A DNA stretch of 64,000 bases from CAVQBC01 sp963710665 (GCA_963710665.1 CAVQBC010000004.1:434001-498000); one strand, 5' to 3'; shown: positions 9,066-18,280, numbered from the stretch's first letter. The notes: generated from the sequence alone by a model not told the origin. Program-made: numbers and translations.

Positions 9066-9904
9066 CAGCCGTTCACCGTCAGCGGGCTCCACGCGCCGCC
9101 GGCGGCGGCGTCGCGGGCGTAGTCGGCGAAGTCGCGGGGCTCGCGGCCGAGGGCGCGCTGCACGCCGTCGGCGAGCCGCGCGTTGCGCCCGTCCATGACC
9201 TCGGTGAAGAGGTACTCGATCAGCGCGACGTAGTCCGGCGGCACGCCCCATTCGCGCAGCAGGCCCGAGTACGCCTCGATGGAGATCTGCGCGTAGCGGA
9301 GGTCGCGCCCTGTCGCGCTCGCGATCTCGGCGACCGCGTCCGCGAAGGTCAGCAGCCGCGGGCCGGTCAGCTCGTACAGCCGACCGACATGGCCGTGCTC
9401 CGTGAGCGCCGCGACCGCGACGTCGGCGATGTCGTCGACGTCGACGAACGGCTCGCGCACGGCGCCGGCCGGGAGCGCGACCTCGCCGCTGCGCACCTGG
9501 TCGGTGAAGTACCCCTCGCTGAAGTTCTGGCTGAACCAGGTCGAGCGCACGATCGTCAGCTCGGCGCCGGAGTCGCGGACCGCCTGCTCGGCCTGCTCGG
9601 CCTCCGGCTCGCCGCGGCCGGCCAGCAGCACGAGCCGCCGCACGCCGAGGCGCACGGCCAGCTCGGCGAACGCGCCGACGGTCTCGACGGCACCGGGCAC
9701 CGCGACGTCGGGGAAGTAGGAGATGTACGCCGCCTCCATGTCGCGCAGGGCGGGCGCCCAGGTCGCGCGGTCGTCCCAGTCGAACGGCGGCGCGCCGGAG
9801 CGCGAGCCGATCCGCGTGGGCACGCCGCGCGCCATCAGCCGATCGGCCACCCGGCGGCCCGTCTTGCCCGTCCCGCCGAGGACCAGCGTCGTCGGCCTCA
9901 GCAT
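9065..9904 (-). CDS. NmrA-like NAD(P)-binding protein
   Basis: 279-residue atypical short-chain dehydrogenase/NmrA-type Rossmann protein. The dinucleotide site is LVLGGTGKTGRRVADRL at the N-terminus; NmrA-like segments AAYISYFPD, VLLAGRGEPEAEQAE and VRSTWFSQNFSEG follow. The ATG at 9904 is preferred because GGGAG lies about 5 nt before it; ATG 9919 is an in-frame alternative. It is the first gene of a two-gene operon with the DUF1772 protein. Members act as redox sensors or quinone/azo reductases; the substrate is unknown. Confidence 0.85.
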   Translation of the reverse strand: MLRPTTLVLGGTGKTGRRVADRLMARGVPTRIGSRSGAPPFDWDDRATWAPALRDMEAAYISYFPDVAVPGAVETVGAFAELAVRLGVRRLVLLAGRGEPEAEQAEQAVRDSGAELTIVRSTWFSQNFSEGYFTDQVRSGEVALPAGAVREPFVDVDDIADVAVAALTEHGHVGRLYELTGPRLLTFADAVAEIASATGRDLRYAQISIEAYSGLLREWGVPPDYVALIEYLFTEVMDGRNARLADGVQRALGREPRDFADYARDAAAGGAWSPLTVNG

Positions 9905-10177
9905 CGTCTCTCCCGTCATGGTCGCTCCCGTGGTCGATTGCGTGTCGTCCACTATCCGCGCCCGCACGGGGACTGTCCATGACCTTCAATCGTCACTTCA
10001 TGCTCGATCGTCCACGAGATGTGGACGCTGGTGCGCAGCTCGGCGCGGCGCCCGAGCCCGTCGTAGGTGCGGGCCTTAGGCATCAGTCCCGCTTATCGCT
10101 GGGGGAATGATGTCTCGTTTGACCTAATCCCAGGGCTCCGGCACCATCGATGAGCACCTCGAACCAGGGGGTTCCCG

Positions 10178-10630
10178 ATGGCCACCACCGACCACCTCTC
10201 CCACCACCTCGAGCGCGCCGACGCCGCGCTGATGTCGACCTGGATGAGTCGCGTCACGATCCGCCTCGCCGGCGACGCCGACCACGCGGCCGTCGCCGAT
10301 CTTGCCGCGCTCGACGAGGCGTATCCGCCGCGGACACCCGTTCTCGTCGCCGAGCAGGACGGGAGGCTGCTCGCCGCCCGCTCGCTGCGTGACGGCGCGA
10401 CCGTCGCCGATCCGTTCGTGCGCACCGCCCACCTCGTGCGATTGCTCGCCGCCCACGCGGCGCCCGAGCCCGCGAGGCCCGTCGGGCGGTTCCGCGCCTT
10501 CGTGTCGAGGCTCGAGGGCCTGTGGGATCGCCACGCCGCGGGCGACCACCTCGCCACCAGCGGCGGGGACGCGCTGCGCGCGCTCGGCCGCGACCTGCCC
10601 GGCGAGCCGTACCGCGTGCCGGGCGCGTAG
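10178..10630 (+). CDS. Small GNAT-derived conserved protein
   Basis: 150-residue protein. The middle part VTIRLAGDADHAAVADLAAL then PVLVAEQDGRLLAARSL and ADPFVRTAHLVRLLAAHA resembles the first half of a GNAT acetyltransferase fold, which in actinobacteria occurs as a shortened family lacking the acetyl-CoA pyrophosphate loop (R/Q-x-x-G-x-G/A). None is visible here, so catalytic acetyl transfer is doubtful. The last 45 residues (FVSRLEGLWDRHA) are charged and unassigned. Stands alone between the NmrA and MarR genes. Confidence 0.6.
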   Translation: MATTDHLSHHLERADAALMSTWMSRVTIRLAGDADHAAVADLAALDEAYPPRTPVLVAEQDGRLLAARSLRDGATVADPFVRTAHLVRLLAAHAAPEPARPVGRFRAFVSRLEGLWDRHAAGDHLATSGGDALRALGRDLPGEPYRVPGA

Positions 10631-10676
10631 CGAGCGCGCGCCCACCCACCCGGAGCGTCGCCGTCCGCCCGCCCCG

Positions 10677-10703
10677 ACAAGACATGCATCGGGTATGTAT
10701 TGT
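10677..10703. promoter_or_regulatory. Candidate MarR operator upstream of the MarR-MFS operon
   Basis: Interrupted inverted repeat ACAAGACATG-N7-TATGTATTGT; eight of ten positions pair. It is conspicuously AT-rich for this genome and ends 6 nt before the MarR start codon, the position expected for autorepression. Size and symmetry fit MarR dimers. Confidence 0.65.
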
Positions 10704-10709
10704 TCCGGG

Positions 10710-11231
10710 ATGGCCACCGACCGCCTCGCCAACCTCCTCGGGGTCACCGCGCTCGCCGCGGCCGACCGCGTCCGCGAGGCGGTCGGGGCCGGCCTCCCCC
10801 ACGGCGGCGCCGCGCCGGCGGCGCTCGTGCACCTCCAGGCCTATCCGGGGATCTCGGTCGAGGCGCTGCGACGGGTGCTGGGGATCTCGCAGCCCGCGAC
10901 GGTGCGGGTGCTCGACCGGCTCGCCGCCGACGGCCTCGTCGAGCGCGGCGCTGGACCCGACGCGCGCACGCGCGCGCTCCACCTGACGCCGGCCGGCGAG
11001 CAGGCGGCCGACCGCCTGCTCGGCGAGCGCGCGCAGAGCGTCCGCGGCATGCTCGACGCGCTGGACGCCGACGAGCAGGCGCGCCTCGAGCCCCTGCTCG
11101 CGAAGCTCACCTCCGCGCTCGCCGAGGACCGCCCGCAGGCGCTCCATGTGTGCCGCATGTGCGACCGGGGCGCCTGCACGCAGGAGCCCGGCTGCCCGCT
11201 CGACCACACGAGCGACGGCGCGGGGCGATGA
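10710..11231 (+). CDS. MarR family regulator with C-terminal cysteine cluster
   Basis: 173-residue winged-helix regulator. The core runs HLQAYPGISVEALRRVLGIS, QPATVRVLDRLAADGLVER and the wing DARTRALHLTPAGE. After the dimer helix the protein ends with a cysteine-rich tail, CRMCDRGACTQEPGC, where C-x2-C, C and C could bind zinc or act as a redox switch. The ATG at 10710 sits just after the palindrome. Its TGA overlaps the start of the MFS gene (ATGA), so it almost certainly controls export or import by that transporter. Confidence 0.9.
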   Translation: MATDRLANLLGVTALAAADRVREAVGAGLPHGGAAPAALVHLQAYPGISVEALRRVLGISQPATVRVLDRLAADGLVERGAGPDARTRALHLTPAGEQAADRLLGERAQSVRGMLDALDADEQARLEPLLAKLTSALAEDRPQALHVCRMCDRGACTQEPGCPLDHTSDGAGR

Positions 11232-12409
11232 CGACGCAGGCCCGGACGGGCCCGAGCCCGCTCGCCCTGGCCACCGCCGGCATCGGCGTGGTGGGCGCCG
11301 CGTTCGGCATGGCGCGCTACGGCTTCGGGCTGCTGCTGCCCGACATCCGCGCCGACTACGGCCTCGCCACCGCGGAGCTCGGCGTGATCGCGGCGGGGTC
11401 CTACGTCGCCTACCTCGGCGGCTCCGTAGCCGCGGCCACGCTCGCGCGGCGCCTGGGGCCGCGCCACATGGTCATCCTGGGCGGCGCCTGCGCGGCCGGC
11501 GGGATGCTGCTGGTCGGGCTTTCGCAGGGCCCGCTCCTGCTCGCCCTCGGGATCCTCGTCGGCGGCGTGAGCAGCGCGCTGGTGTTCCCGCCCTTCTCCG
11601 ACGCCGTCGCGCTCATCCCCGACGCCGCGCGCGGGCGCACGCTGTCGGCGATCACCTCCGGGACCGGCTACGGCGTGGCGGTGGCCGGCCCGATCGCCGT
11701 CGTGGTGGGCGGCTCGTGGCGGACAGCCTGGCTCGTGTTCGCCGGCCTCGCGGTGCTCGTGACGCTGTGGGCGGCGCGCGTCCTGCCCGCGGGGGCGATC
11801 GGGCCGGCCTCGAGCACGCTGCCCCGCCTCCGCTGGACCTGGTTCGTCTGCCCTCGTTCCGGTCCGCTGCTCGCCGGCGCGTTGCTGATCGGCATGGGCG
11901 CCTCGGTGTTCTGGACGTTCGGCGTCGACTACCTCGTGAGCGCCGACGCGCTGCCCGCGGCCGGAAGCCGGCTGTTCCTCGCCGCGGTGGGGCTCGCGAG
12001 CGTGCTCGGCGCGCTCGCCGGCGACATCGTCCGGCGCCTCGGCGCCACCGCGGCGTTCGCGTCGGTGAGCCTCGCGCTCGGGCTCTCGGTGGCGCTGCTC
12101 GCGGTCGCCCCCGCGGCGCCGGTGGCGGCCCCGGTGTCCGCGGCGCTGTTCGGCGCCGCCTACAACCTCATCGTGGCCATCGAGGTCATCTGGAGCGCCC
12201 GCGTGTGGGGCGAGCGGCCGTCCGCGGGCCTCGCCGCGGTCATGTTCATGTCGGGCGCCGGGCTGCTCGCCGGCCCGCTGATCGCCGGGCCGCTCGCCGA
12301 GCGGTTCGGGCTCGAGGCGGTGCTGCTGGGCGGCGCCGTGCTGCTCGCGCTCACCGGCCTGCTGTCGCCGCGCGAGCGGCTCGTCGCGTCGCCGGCCCGC
12401 TGCGGCTAG
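11228..12409 (+). CDS. MFS transporter, YbfB/YjiJ-like
   Basis: 393-residue major facilitator with about 12 membrane helices. The first helix carries GMARYGFGLLLPDIRADYGL and the loop after helix 2 carries LARRLGPRHMVILGG, as in the YbfB/YjiJ branch of drug/metabolite transporters. The second half has SGAGLLAGPLIAGPLAERFG. It is translationally coupled to the MarR gene. Substrate unknown; a MarR partner suggests efflux of an aromatic or oxidising compound (inference). Confidence 0.9.
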   Translation: MTTQARTGPSPLALATAGIGVVGAAFGMARYGFGLLLPDIRADYGLATAELGVIAAGSYVAYLGGSVAAATLARRLGPRHMVILGGACAAGGMLLVGLSQGPLLLALGILVGGVSSALVFPPFSDAVALIPDAARGRTLSAITSGTGYGVAVAGPIAVVVGGSWRTAWLVFAGLAVLVTLWAARVLPAGAIGPASSTLPRLRWTWFVCPRSGPLLAGALLIGMGASVFWTFGVDYLVSADALPAAGSRLFLAAVGLASVLGALAGDIVRRLGATAAFASVSLALGLSVALLAVAPAAPVAAPVSAALFGAAYNLIVAIEVIWSARVWGERPSAGLAAVMFMSGAGLLAGPLIAGPLAERFGLEAVLLGGAVLLALTGLLSPRERLVASPARCG

Positions 12410-12421
12410 GCTCGCCGCCCC

Positions 12422-13874
12422 GTGAACTTCGCCCGCGAGATCGTCGAGGCGGCGCCCGCCGGCGACCGGGCGCTCGTCGTCCACGCCCGCGACGGCTCCC
12501 GCAGCGAGTGGACCTTCGGCGAGGTCGCCCGCGGCGCCGCGCGCGTGGCCGCGCACCTGCACGACCTCGGCGTGCGCCCCGGCGACGTGGTGATGACGCT
12601 CGTCGGCAACCGGCCCGAGTGGGTGCTGACGCTCGTCGCGTGCTTCCGCCAGGGCTGGGTCGCGCTGCCCTGCAACGAGCAGCTGCGCCCACACGACCTC
12701 GAGCTGCGCCTGGCGGCCGTCAGTCCCGCGGTCGTGGTGGCCGACGAGCGCAACCGCGAGGTGATCGAGGCGGCGGGCTGGAGCGGGCCGACCGTGTGGT
12801 GCCCGTGGGGCGAGTGGCCGGAGCGCGAGCCGCCGCCGCCGGCCGAGCTCGCGCCCACCGACCCGTGCCTGATCACCTTCACGTCGGGGACCGCGGGCGA
12901 GCCCAAGGCGGTGCTGCACGGCCAGCGCTACCTGCCCGGCCAGCGCACCCAGTCCGGACACTGGCTCGGCCCGCGCGCCGGGCGAGCTGGTCTGGTGCAC
13001 CGCCGCCTCGGGGTGGTCGAAGTCCGCCCGCAACGTGTTCATCGCGCCGTGGCTGCAGGGCGCCGCCGCCCTTCTGCACGACGCCCGCTTCGACCCCGAG
13101 GAGCGCCTCGAGCTGCTCGACCGCGAGGGAGTCGACGTCCTGTGCATGGCGCCGACCGAGTACCGCGTGATCGCCAAGCGCGCCCGGCTGCGTCCCCTGC
13201 CCGCGCTGCGCGGGCTCGTCGCCGCCGGCGAGGCGCTGAACCCCGAGGTGCTGCGCGCGTGGCACGAGGCGACCGGCGTGTGGATCCGCGACGGCTACGG
13301 CCAGACGGAGACCGGCCAGCTCACCGGGATGCCCGACGACCGGCCCGCGCGGCCCGGCTCGATGGGCCGCGCGCTGCCCGGCATGCGCCTCGACGTCGTC
13401 GACGGCGAGCTGGTCGTCGACCCCGCCAGCGTGCCGACGTTCTTCCTGCGCTACCTCGGGCAGGACGCGCCCGACGCCGACCGCGCCACCGGGGAGCCGT
13501 GGCGCACCGGCGACCGCGTCACGCGCGACGAGGACGGCTTCCTCTACTTCGAGGGCCGCCTCGATGACGTGATCATCTCGTCGGGCTACCGGATCGGGCC
13601 CTTCGAGGTCGAATCGGCGCTCGTCGCCCACCACGCCGTCGCCGAGGCGGCGGTCGTCGCCCACCCGGACGAGGAGCGCGGCGCCGTGGTGCGCGCGGTC
13701 ATCGTGCTACGCGACGGGCACGACCCGTCGGAGGGCCTCGCCCGCGAGCTGCAGGACCACGTCAAGGCCCACACCGCGCCCTACAAGTACCCCCGCGTCG
13801 TGGACTTCGCCCGCGAGCTGCCGAAGACCGCGAGCGGCAAGGTCCGCCGGGCGCTGCTGCGCGCGCAGCGATAG
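12422..13874 (+). pseudogene. AMP-dependent acyl-CoA synthetase, broken by a +1 frameshift
   Basis: Adenylate-forming enzyme of the medium-chain acyl-CoA synthetase type, which makes acyl-CoA from acid, ATP and CoA. Frame one covers residues 1-182 with the P-loop LITFTSGTAGEPKAV. Homology then continues in another frame as GELVWCTAASGWSKSARNVF, DGYGQTETGQL, RTGDRVTRDEDGF and PKTASGKVRRALL to the TAG at 13874. The switch lies in 12971-12981, where ten bases stand in place of nine. Restored, the product is 483 residues, a normal length, so the break is recent or a sequencing error. It starts 12 nt after the MFS gene. Confidence 0.88.
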
Positions 13875-14139
13875 CGCGCCGCCGGCCGGCGGCGATCGCG
13901 TCCGGCGCCCTCGGCGACGCCGCCCCGTCGCTGCGCCTCACCGCCGCGGCGCGCGTCCTCGGCCGCGGCGACCCTGGCGGGATCAACCCGGCGGCGCGGG
14001 ACGGACGCTGCGCGGCACCCTCGGCGGCGAGCGGGGAGCGGGCCGCCCGCCGTCGTCGGGTCTCGACTGACCGCCCGTGTGCAACGCCCGTGCAACCTCG
14101 CCGGGCGTACGCTCGTGCCCACGCGAGGAGAGGAGCGAG

Positions 14140-14520
14140 GTGGAGCTCGAGAGCGCGGTACTCGACGTGCTGGGCGGCGTGCACGACCCGTGCTGCCGTG
14201 AACGCGAGATCTCGATCGTCGACATGGGGCTGGTGCGCTCGATCGAGATCGCCGACGGCCACGCGGACGTCGAGCTGATGCTGACGTCCGGATGGTGCCC
14301 GTTCGCCGCCCGCATCCTCGACAACGTACGCGAAGAGGTCGAGGCGCTCGACGGCATCGACAGCGCCAGCGTCGAGATCACCTGGGACGAGGCGTGGACG
14401 CCGGCCCGCATGGCGCCCGCGGCCGTCGCCAAGCTGCGCTTCCTGCCCGAGCCCGCCGAGGTCGGCGACCGCGACGCCTACCTCACCCGCCTGCACACCG
14501 ATGATCGGAGCCGCGCATGA
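14140..14520 (+). CDS. DUF59/MIP18 family metal-sulfur cluster assembly protein
   Basis: 126-residue MIP18-type protein. Family features are VLDVLGGVHDPC, SIVDMGLVRSIEI, VELMLTSGWCPF with the conserved cysteine, and VEITWDEAWTPARM. Members help assemble Fe-S clusters or mature metal enzymes. The GTG at 14140 is chosen because GAGGAGAGGAG lies immediately upstream; the preceding in-frame residues have no homology. Its TGA overlaps the amidohydrolase ATG, so the two proteins are made together. Confidence 0.88.
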   Translation: MELESAVLDVLGGVHDPCCREREISIVDMGLVRSIEIADGHADVELMLTSGWCPFAARILDNVREEVEALDGIDSASVEITWDEAWTPARMAPAAVAKLRFLPEPAEVGDRDAYLTRLHTDDRSRA

Positions 14521-15533
14521 TCGACGACGCGTTCGTGTTCGACGGGGTCGCCCACGTCTTCAACTTCGACGAGCGCAACGCGTTCGGCGGACCGGGCCAG
14601 ATGTTCTCCAACCACCTCTACGCGTTCCACGCGGCGCTCACCCCGGACGGCCAGACGGTCATGCCCCCCGAGCAGTTCCTGCACGAGTGGAGCGTCGACG
14701 AGATCGACGAGATGGTCTTCGGCAACTCGGACACCGACATGCTCGTCGCGATGCCGCTGCCGCTCACCGACCTCTTCCGGGACGGCCTCTCCTCCTGGGA
14801 GAAGTGCGCCGAGCTGGCGCGCAAACGGCCGGACCAAACCGTGTTCTGGGGCTCGGTGAACCCGGTCGAGGGCCGGCGCGCGCTCGACCTCATGGAGATC
14901 CAGGTCAAGGAGTACGGCGCGAAGGCGTTCAAGTTCTACAACGTCCGCTACGACTCCGGCGAGCCGTTCCCGTGGCGCATGGACGACCCCAAGATCGCCT
15001 TCCCGGCGTTCGAGAAGGCGCAGGAGCTGGGCGTCAACCTCATCGGCGTGCACAAGGGCGTGCCGCTCGGACCGCAGCCGATCGAGCACACCCAGACCTA
15101 CGACATGGACGGGGCGGCCGCGAACTTCCCCGACCTCAACTTCGTGATCTTCCACGTCGGGCTGCCGTTCCTCGACGAGGTCTGCTGGCAGCTCATCCGC
15201 TACCCGAACCTCTACGCGTCGATCGCCGCCACCGTGAACTTCGTCGAGCGCGCGCCGCGGCAGTTCGCCGAGACGCTCGGCAAGCTGCTGTTCTGGTGCG
15301 GGGAGGACAAGATCGTCTACGGATCGGAGGCGCCGATCTGGCAGCCGCAGTGGGCGCTGCGGGCGTTCCGTGACTTCCAGATCCCGCAGGACCTGCAGGA
15401 CGGCTACGGCTATCCGGCGCTCACCGACCAGGCGAAGCGCAAGATCCTCGGCGAGAACCTGCTGCGCCTGCACGGCATGGACGTCGACGAGGCGCGCAAG
15501 GCGGCGGGCGCCCAGCCGGTGCCGGCGACGTAG
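14517..15533 (+). CDS. Amidohydrolase family protein (PF04909-like)
   Basis: 338-residue TIM-barrel amidohydrolase-2 protein. Visible family features are the N-terminal DGVAHVFNFDERNAFGG, KAFKFYNVRYDSGEPF after strand 4, GVHKG, FHVGLPFLDE and the late acid in YGSEAPIW. The usual N-terminal H-x-H pair is reduced (AHVFN), so classical hydrolysis is uncertain. Relatives encoded with propane/diiron monooxygenases support enzyme maturation, and those are also found beside DUF59 genes; no monooxygenase lies in this window. It is translationally coupled to the DUF59 gene. Confidence 0.85.
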   Translation: MIDDAFVFDGVAHVFNFDERNAFGGPGQMFSNHLYAFHAALTPDGQTVMPPEQFLHEWSVDEIDEMVFGNSDTDMLVAMPLPLTDLFRDGLSSWEKCAELARKRPDQTVFWGSVNPVEGRRALDLMEIQVKEYGAKAFKFYNVRYDSGEPFPWRMDDPKIAFPAFEKAQELGVNLIGVHKGVPLGPQPIEHTQTYDMDGAAANFPDLNFVIFHVGLPFLDEVCWQLIRYPNLYASIAATVNFVERAPRQFAETLGKLLFWCGEDKIVYGSEAPIWQPQWALRAFRDFQIPQDLQDGYGYPALTDQAKRKILGENLLRLHGMDVDEARKAAGAQPVPAT

Positions 15534-15540
15534 GCCCGCT

Positions 15541-15756
15541 TCAGCAGCAGCGCGCCTTCGGGTTGGCCTCGAGGTGGTCCTGGCGCGCGCGCTCGAAGTC
15601 CCTCCGGGACATGATCAGCCCGTCGGGGTGGTCTGCGCGCATGTGCTCGACGTAGTGGTCGTAGGCCGACTCGCCGGACACCTCGCGCAGGTACCAGTGG
15701 ACGCCGCGCGCCAGCGCGCGCAGGCGCCCGCCCGCGGTCGCGGCGGCACCGCTCAT
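15541..15756 (-). CDS. YbdD/YjiX family small protein
   Basis: 71-residue protein with the family core GESAYDHYVEHMRADHPD and RRDFERARQDHLEANPKARCC. These proteins almost always follow CstA-type pyruvate/peptide transporters and are needed for or modulate their activity. Its ATG overlaps the cstA TGA. The C-terminal Cys-Cys is typical. Confidence 0.92.
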   Translation of the reverse strand: MSGAAATAGGRLRALARGVHWYLREVSGESAYDHYVEHMRADHPDGLIMSRRDFERARQDHLEANPKARCC

Positions 15757-17930
15757 GGCCCACCGCCCCGGCTGCCGACCGGCTCGCGCACGGTCCCGTC
15801 CCCGTTGACCCCGGCCAGCACGGCGCGCTCCTCGGCGGTCGGGAACAGCCCGGCCGGCGCCACCAGCTTCGACTCGACGAACGGCACCTCGGTGGTCGGC
15901 AGCGGACGCCGCGCCCGGATGGCGCGCACCCAGATGCGCATGGCGTCGAGGATCACGACGATGACCAGCACGGCGAACAGCGCGGCCAGGACGCCGTCGA
16001 CGGTGGAGTTGGTGACCACCGCCTGCATGTCGCCGGCGTTGGTGGCGGGCGGGAGCACCTCCCCATTGTCCATCGCCGCCTGGAACTTGTCACGCTGGGC
16101 GAAGAAGCCCAGCTTGGGGTTGCTCGAGAACACCTTCTGCCAGCTCGCGGTGAGCGTCACGGCGGCGTCCCAGGCCAGCGGGATGCCCGTCACCCACGCC
16201 CACTTGAGCTTGCCCGCCTTGATCAGCAGCGTCGTGCAGACCGTGAGCGCCACCGCCGCCAGCAGCTGGTTGGCGATGCCGAACAGGGGGAACAGCTGGT
16301 TGATCCCGCCGAGCGGGTTGGTCACGCCGGTGTAGAGGAAGTAGCCCCAGGCGCCGACGACGATCGCGCTCGTCGCCCACAGGCCGGGCTTCCAGCTGAC
16401 CCGGCCGATCGGCTTCCACACGTTCCCCAGCGTGTCCTGCAGCATGAAGCGCCCGACCCGCGTGCCCGCGTCCACCGTCGTCAGGATGAACAGGGCCTCG
16501 AACATGATCGCGAAGTGGTACCAGAAGGCCCGCAGGCCGTTCCCGGTGACGCCGGAGAAGATCGCCGAGATGCCCAGCGCGAGCGTCGGCGCCCCGCCGG
16601 TGCGCGCGATGATGCTGTCCTCCTCCACCGCCGTCGCGGCGGACTGCAGGGTCTCCGGGCTGACCGCGAAGCCCAGGCCGGTGACGGCCTGCGACGCGCT
16701 CTGCACGGTGTCGCCCACCACGGCCGCGGGGGCGTTCATCGCAAAGTAGATCCCCGGGTCGAGGATCGAGGCGGCGATGATCGCCATCACGGCGACGAAG
16801 GACTCCATCAGCATCGCGCCGTAGCCGATGAAGCGCACCTGCGTCTCCTTCTGGATCATCTTCGGCGTGGTGCCGGAGGCGATCAGCGAGTGGAAGCCCG
16901 ACAGCGCGCCGCAGGCGATCGTGATGAACACGAACGGGAACAGCGCGCCCGCGAACACCGGGCCCTCGCCGCTCGAGGCGAACTTCGTCACGGCCTCGTT
17001 CTTCATGACCGGCAGCGTCACGACGATGCCGATGGCCAGCAGCACGATCGTCCCGATCTTCATGAACGTCGACAGGTAGTCGCGCGGCGCCAGCAGCATC
17101 CACACCGGTAGCACCGAGGCGAGGAAGCCGTAGACGACCAGGCAGATCGTCAGCGTCTCCGGCGTCAGCGTGAAGAAGTCGGCCAGCCCGCCTCCGGCCT
17201 CCGACACCCAGCCGCCGGCGACGATCGCCAGCAGCAGCAGCGCCACGCCGATGGCGCTGGCCTCGAGCACGTGCCCCGGCCGCAGGACGCGCATGTAGAA
17301 GCCCATGAAGAACGCGATCGGGATCGTCATCGCGATGGAGAACGTCCCCCACGGCGACTGCGCCAGCGCGTTGACCACCACGAGCGCCAGCACCGCCAGC
17401 AGGATGATCATGATCGAGAACACCGCCAGCAGGGCGGCCACGCCGCCGACCGGGCCGATCTCGTCGCGCGCCATCTGGCCGAGGCTCTTGCCGTCGCGGC
17501 GCATCGAGAAGAACAGCGTGACCATGTCCTGCACTGCGCCGGCGAAGATGACGCCGACGATGATCCAGGCCGTGCCCGGCAGGTAGCCCATCTGCGCGGC
17601 CAGCACCGGGCCGACCAGCGGGCCCGCGCCCGCGATCGCCGCGAAGTGGTGGCCGAAGAGGACCCGCCGGTCGGTCGGCTGGAAGTCGACGTCGTTGTCC
17701 AGCCGTTCCGCCGGCGTCGCCCGCTTGTCGTCGACCCCCAGGACCTTGCGCGCGATGAAGCGTGCATAGAAGCGATAGCCGATGGCGTACGAGGCGAGGG
17801 CCGCGAACACCAGCCACGCGGCCGAGATGGTCTCCCCTCGCACGAGCGCGATCACGGCCCAGGACACCGCGCCGACGAGCGCGACGGCGGTCCAGATCAC
17901 GATCGTGCGTGTGCGCGTCTGCGTCCTCAC
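15753..17930 (-). CDS. cstA: CstA family carbon starvation protein (pyruvate/peptide transporter)
   Basis: 725-residue integral membrane protein with about 16-18 helices. CstA signatures are LFGHHFAAIAGAGPLVGPV, PGTAWIIVGVIFAGAVQDM, SIMIILLAVLALVVVNALAQ and the GALSGFHSLIASGTTPKM loop. Family members take up pyruvate, and in some bacteria peptides, during carbon limitation. The start is GTG 17930 with GGGGAGAGAG just before it; this GTG overlaps the TGA of the upstream 117-residue gene. Operon order is unknown protein, cstA, ybdD. Confidence 0.95.
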   Translation of the reverse strand: MRTQTRTRTIVIWTAVALVGAVSWAVIALVRGETISAAWLVFAALASYAIGYRFYARFIARKVLGVDDKRATPAERLDNDVDFQPTDRRVLFGHHFAAIAGAGPLVGPVLAAQMGYLPGTAWIIVGVIFAGAVQDMVTLFFSMRRDGKSLGQMARDEIGPVGGVAALLAVFSIMIILLAVLALVVVNALAQSPWGTFSIAMTIPIAFFMGFYMRVLRPGHVLEASAIGVALLLLAIVAGGWVSEAGGGLADFFTLTPETLTICLVVYGFLASVLPVWMLLAPRDYLSTFMKIGTIVLLAIGIVVTLPVMKNEAVTKFASSGEGPVFAGALFPFVFITIACGALSGFHSLIASGTTPKMIQKETQVRFIGYGAMLMESFVAVMAIIAASILDPGIYFAMNAPAAVVGDTVQSASQAVTGLGFAVSPETLQSAATAVEEDSIIARTGGAPTLALGISAIFSGVTGNGLRAFWYHFAIMFEALFILTTVDAGTRVGRFMLQDTLGNVWKPIGRVSWKPGLWATSAIVVGAWGYFLYTGVTNPLGGINQLFPLFGIANQLLAAVALTVCTTLLIKAGKLKWAWVTGIPLAWDAAVTLTASWQKVFSSNPKLGFFAQRDKFQAAMDNGEVLPPATNAGDMQAVVTNSTVDGVLAALFAVLVIVVILDAMRIWVRAIRARRPLPTTEVPFVESKLVAPAGLFPTAEERAVLAGVNGDGTVREPVGSRGGGP

Positions 17931-18280
17931 GTCTCTCTCCCCTGATCAGATGGCTCGGGCAGCCGGCCCAGGCTCGCGCGGAGCCCGAAGTCGGACGGAA
18001 GGTCCGAGGCGAAGCGCCGGATGCCCAGGCGGCGGCGGCAGTCGACCGCGACGTCGCGGCCGGCCAGGTGCACGGCCGCGTGCCGATGGGCGTAGACCGG
18101 CACGGGAGGCTCGGCGGGCAGCCGCCGGTAGGCGCGCGAGCCCTCGATGCGGCGCCGCTCGGCGCGGCGCAGCGACACCTCGCCCGCGCACGCGCAGCAG
18201 ATGGCGACGCGATGCCAGTCGAAGACCAGCGCCTCGTCGTGACGCAGCTCGTCGCAGGCTTGCGACGTCAGACGGATCAC
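17927..18280 (-). CDS. Unknown 117-residue protein, first gene of the cstA operon
   Basis: Not recognised. It is a soluble, arginine-rich protein with an N-terminal half containing VFDWHRVAICCACAGEVSLR (three cysteines in CCAC) and a second half of short aromatic/basic strands (RRLPAEPPVPVYAHRHAAVH, DVAVDCRRRLG). It has no membrane segment. A GTG start follows GGGAGGGG by about 8 nt, and the TGA overlaps the cstA GTG (GTGA), so translation is tightly coupled to the transporter. Codon use is as in neighbours, supporting a real gene. A role in assembling or regulating CstA is inference from position only. Confidence 0.7.
   Translation of the reverse strand: MIRLTSQACDELRHDEALVFDWHRVAICCACAGEVSLRRAERRRIEGSRAYRRLPAEPPVPVYAHRHAAVHLAGRDVAVDCRRRLGIRRFASDLPSDFGLRASLGRLPEPSDQGRET

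Noticed and set aside
9952..10083. 43-codon minus-strand frame (MPKARTYDGLGRR...)
   Set aside because: Start and stop are clean, but it is short, has no recognised relative and lies in a promoter region. It could be a real small gene but cannot be supported.
12971..12981. Programmed ribosomal frameshift in the acyl-CoA ligase
   Set aside because: No slippery heptamer or stimulatory structure is evident, and the family is not known for frameshifting; mutation or sequencing error is simpler.
13875..14139. Possible extra gene between the acyl-CoA ligase and the DUF59 gene
   Set aside because: An open frame exists but has no start with ribosome site and no recognisable features; treated as intergenic.
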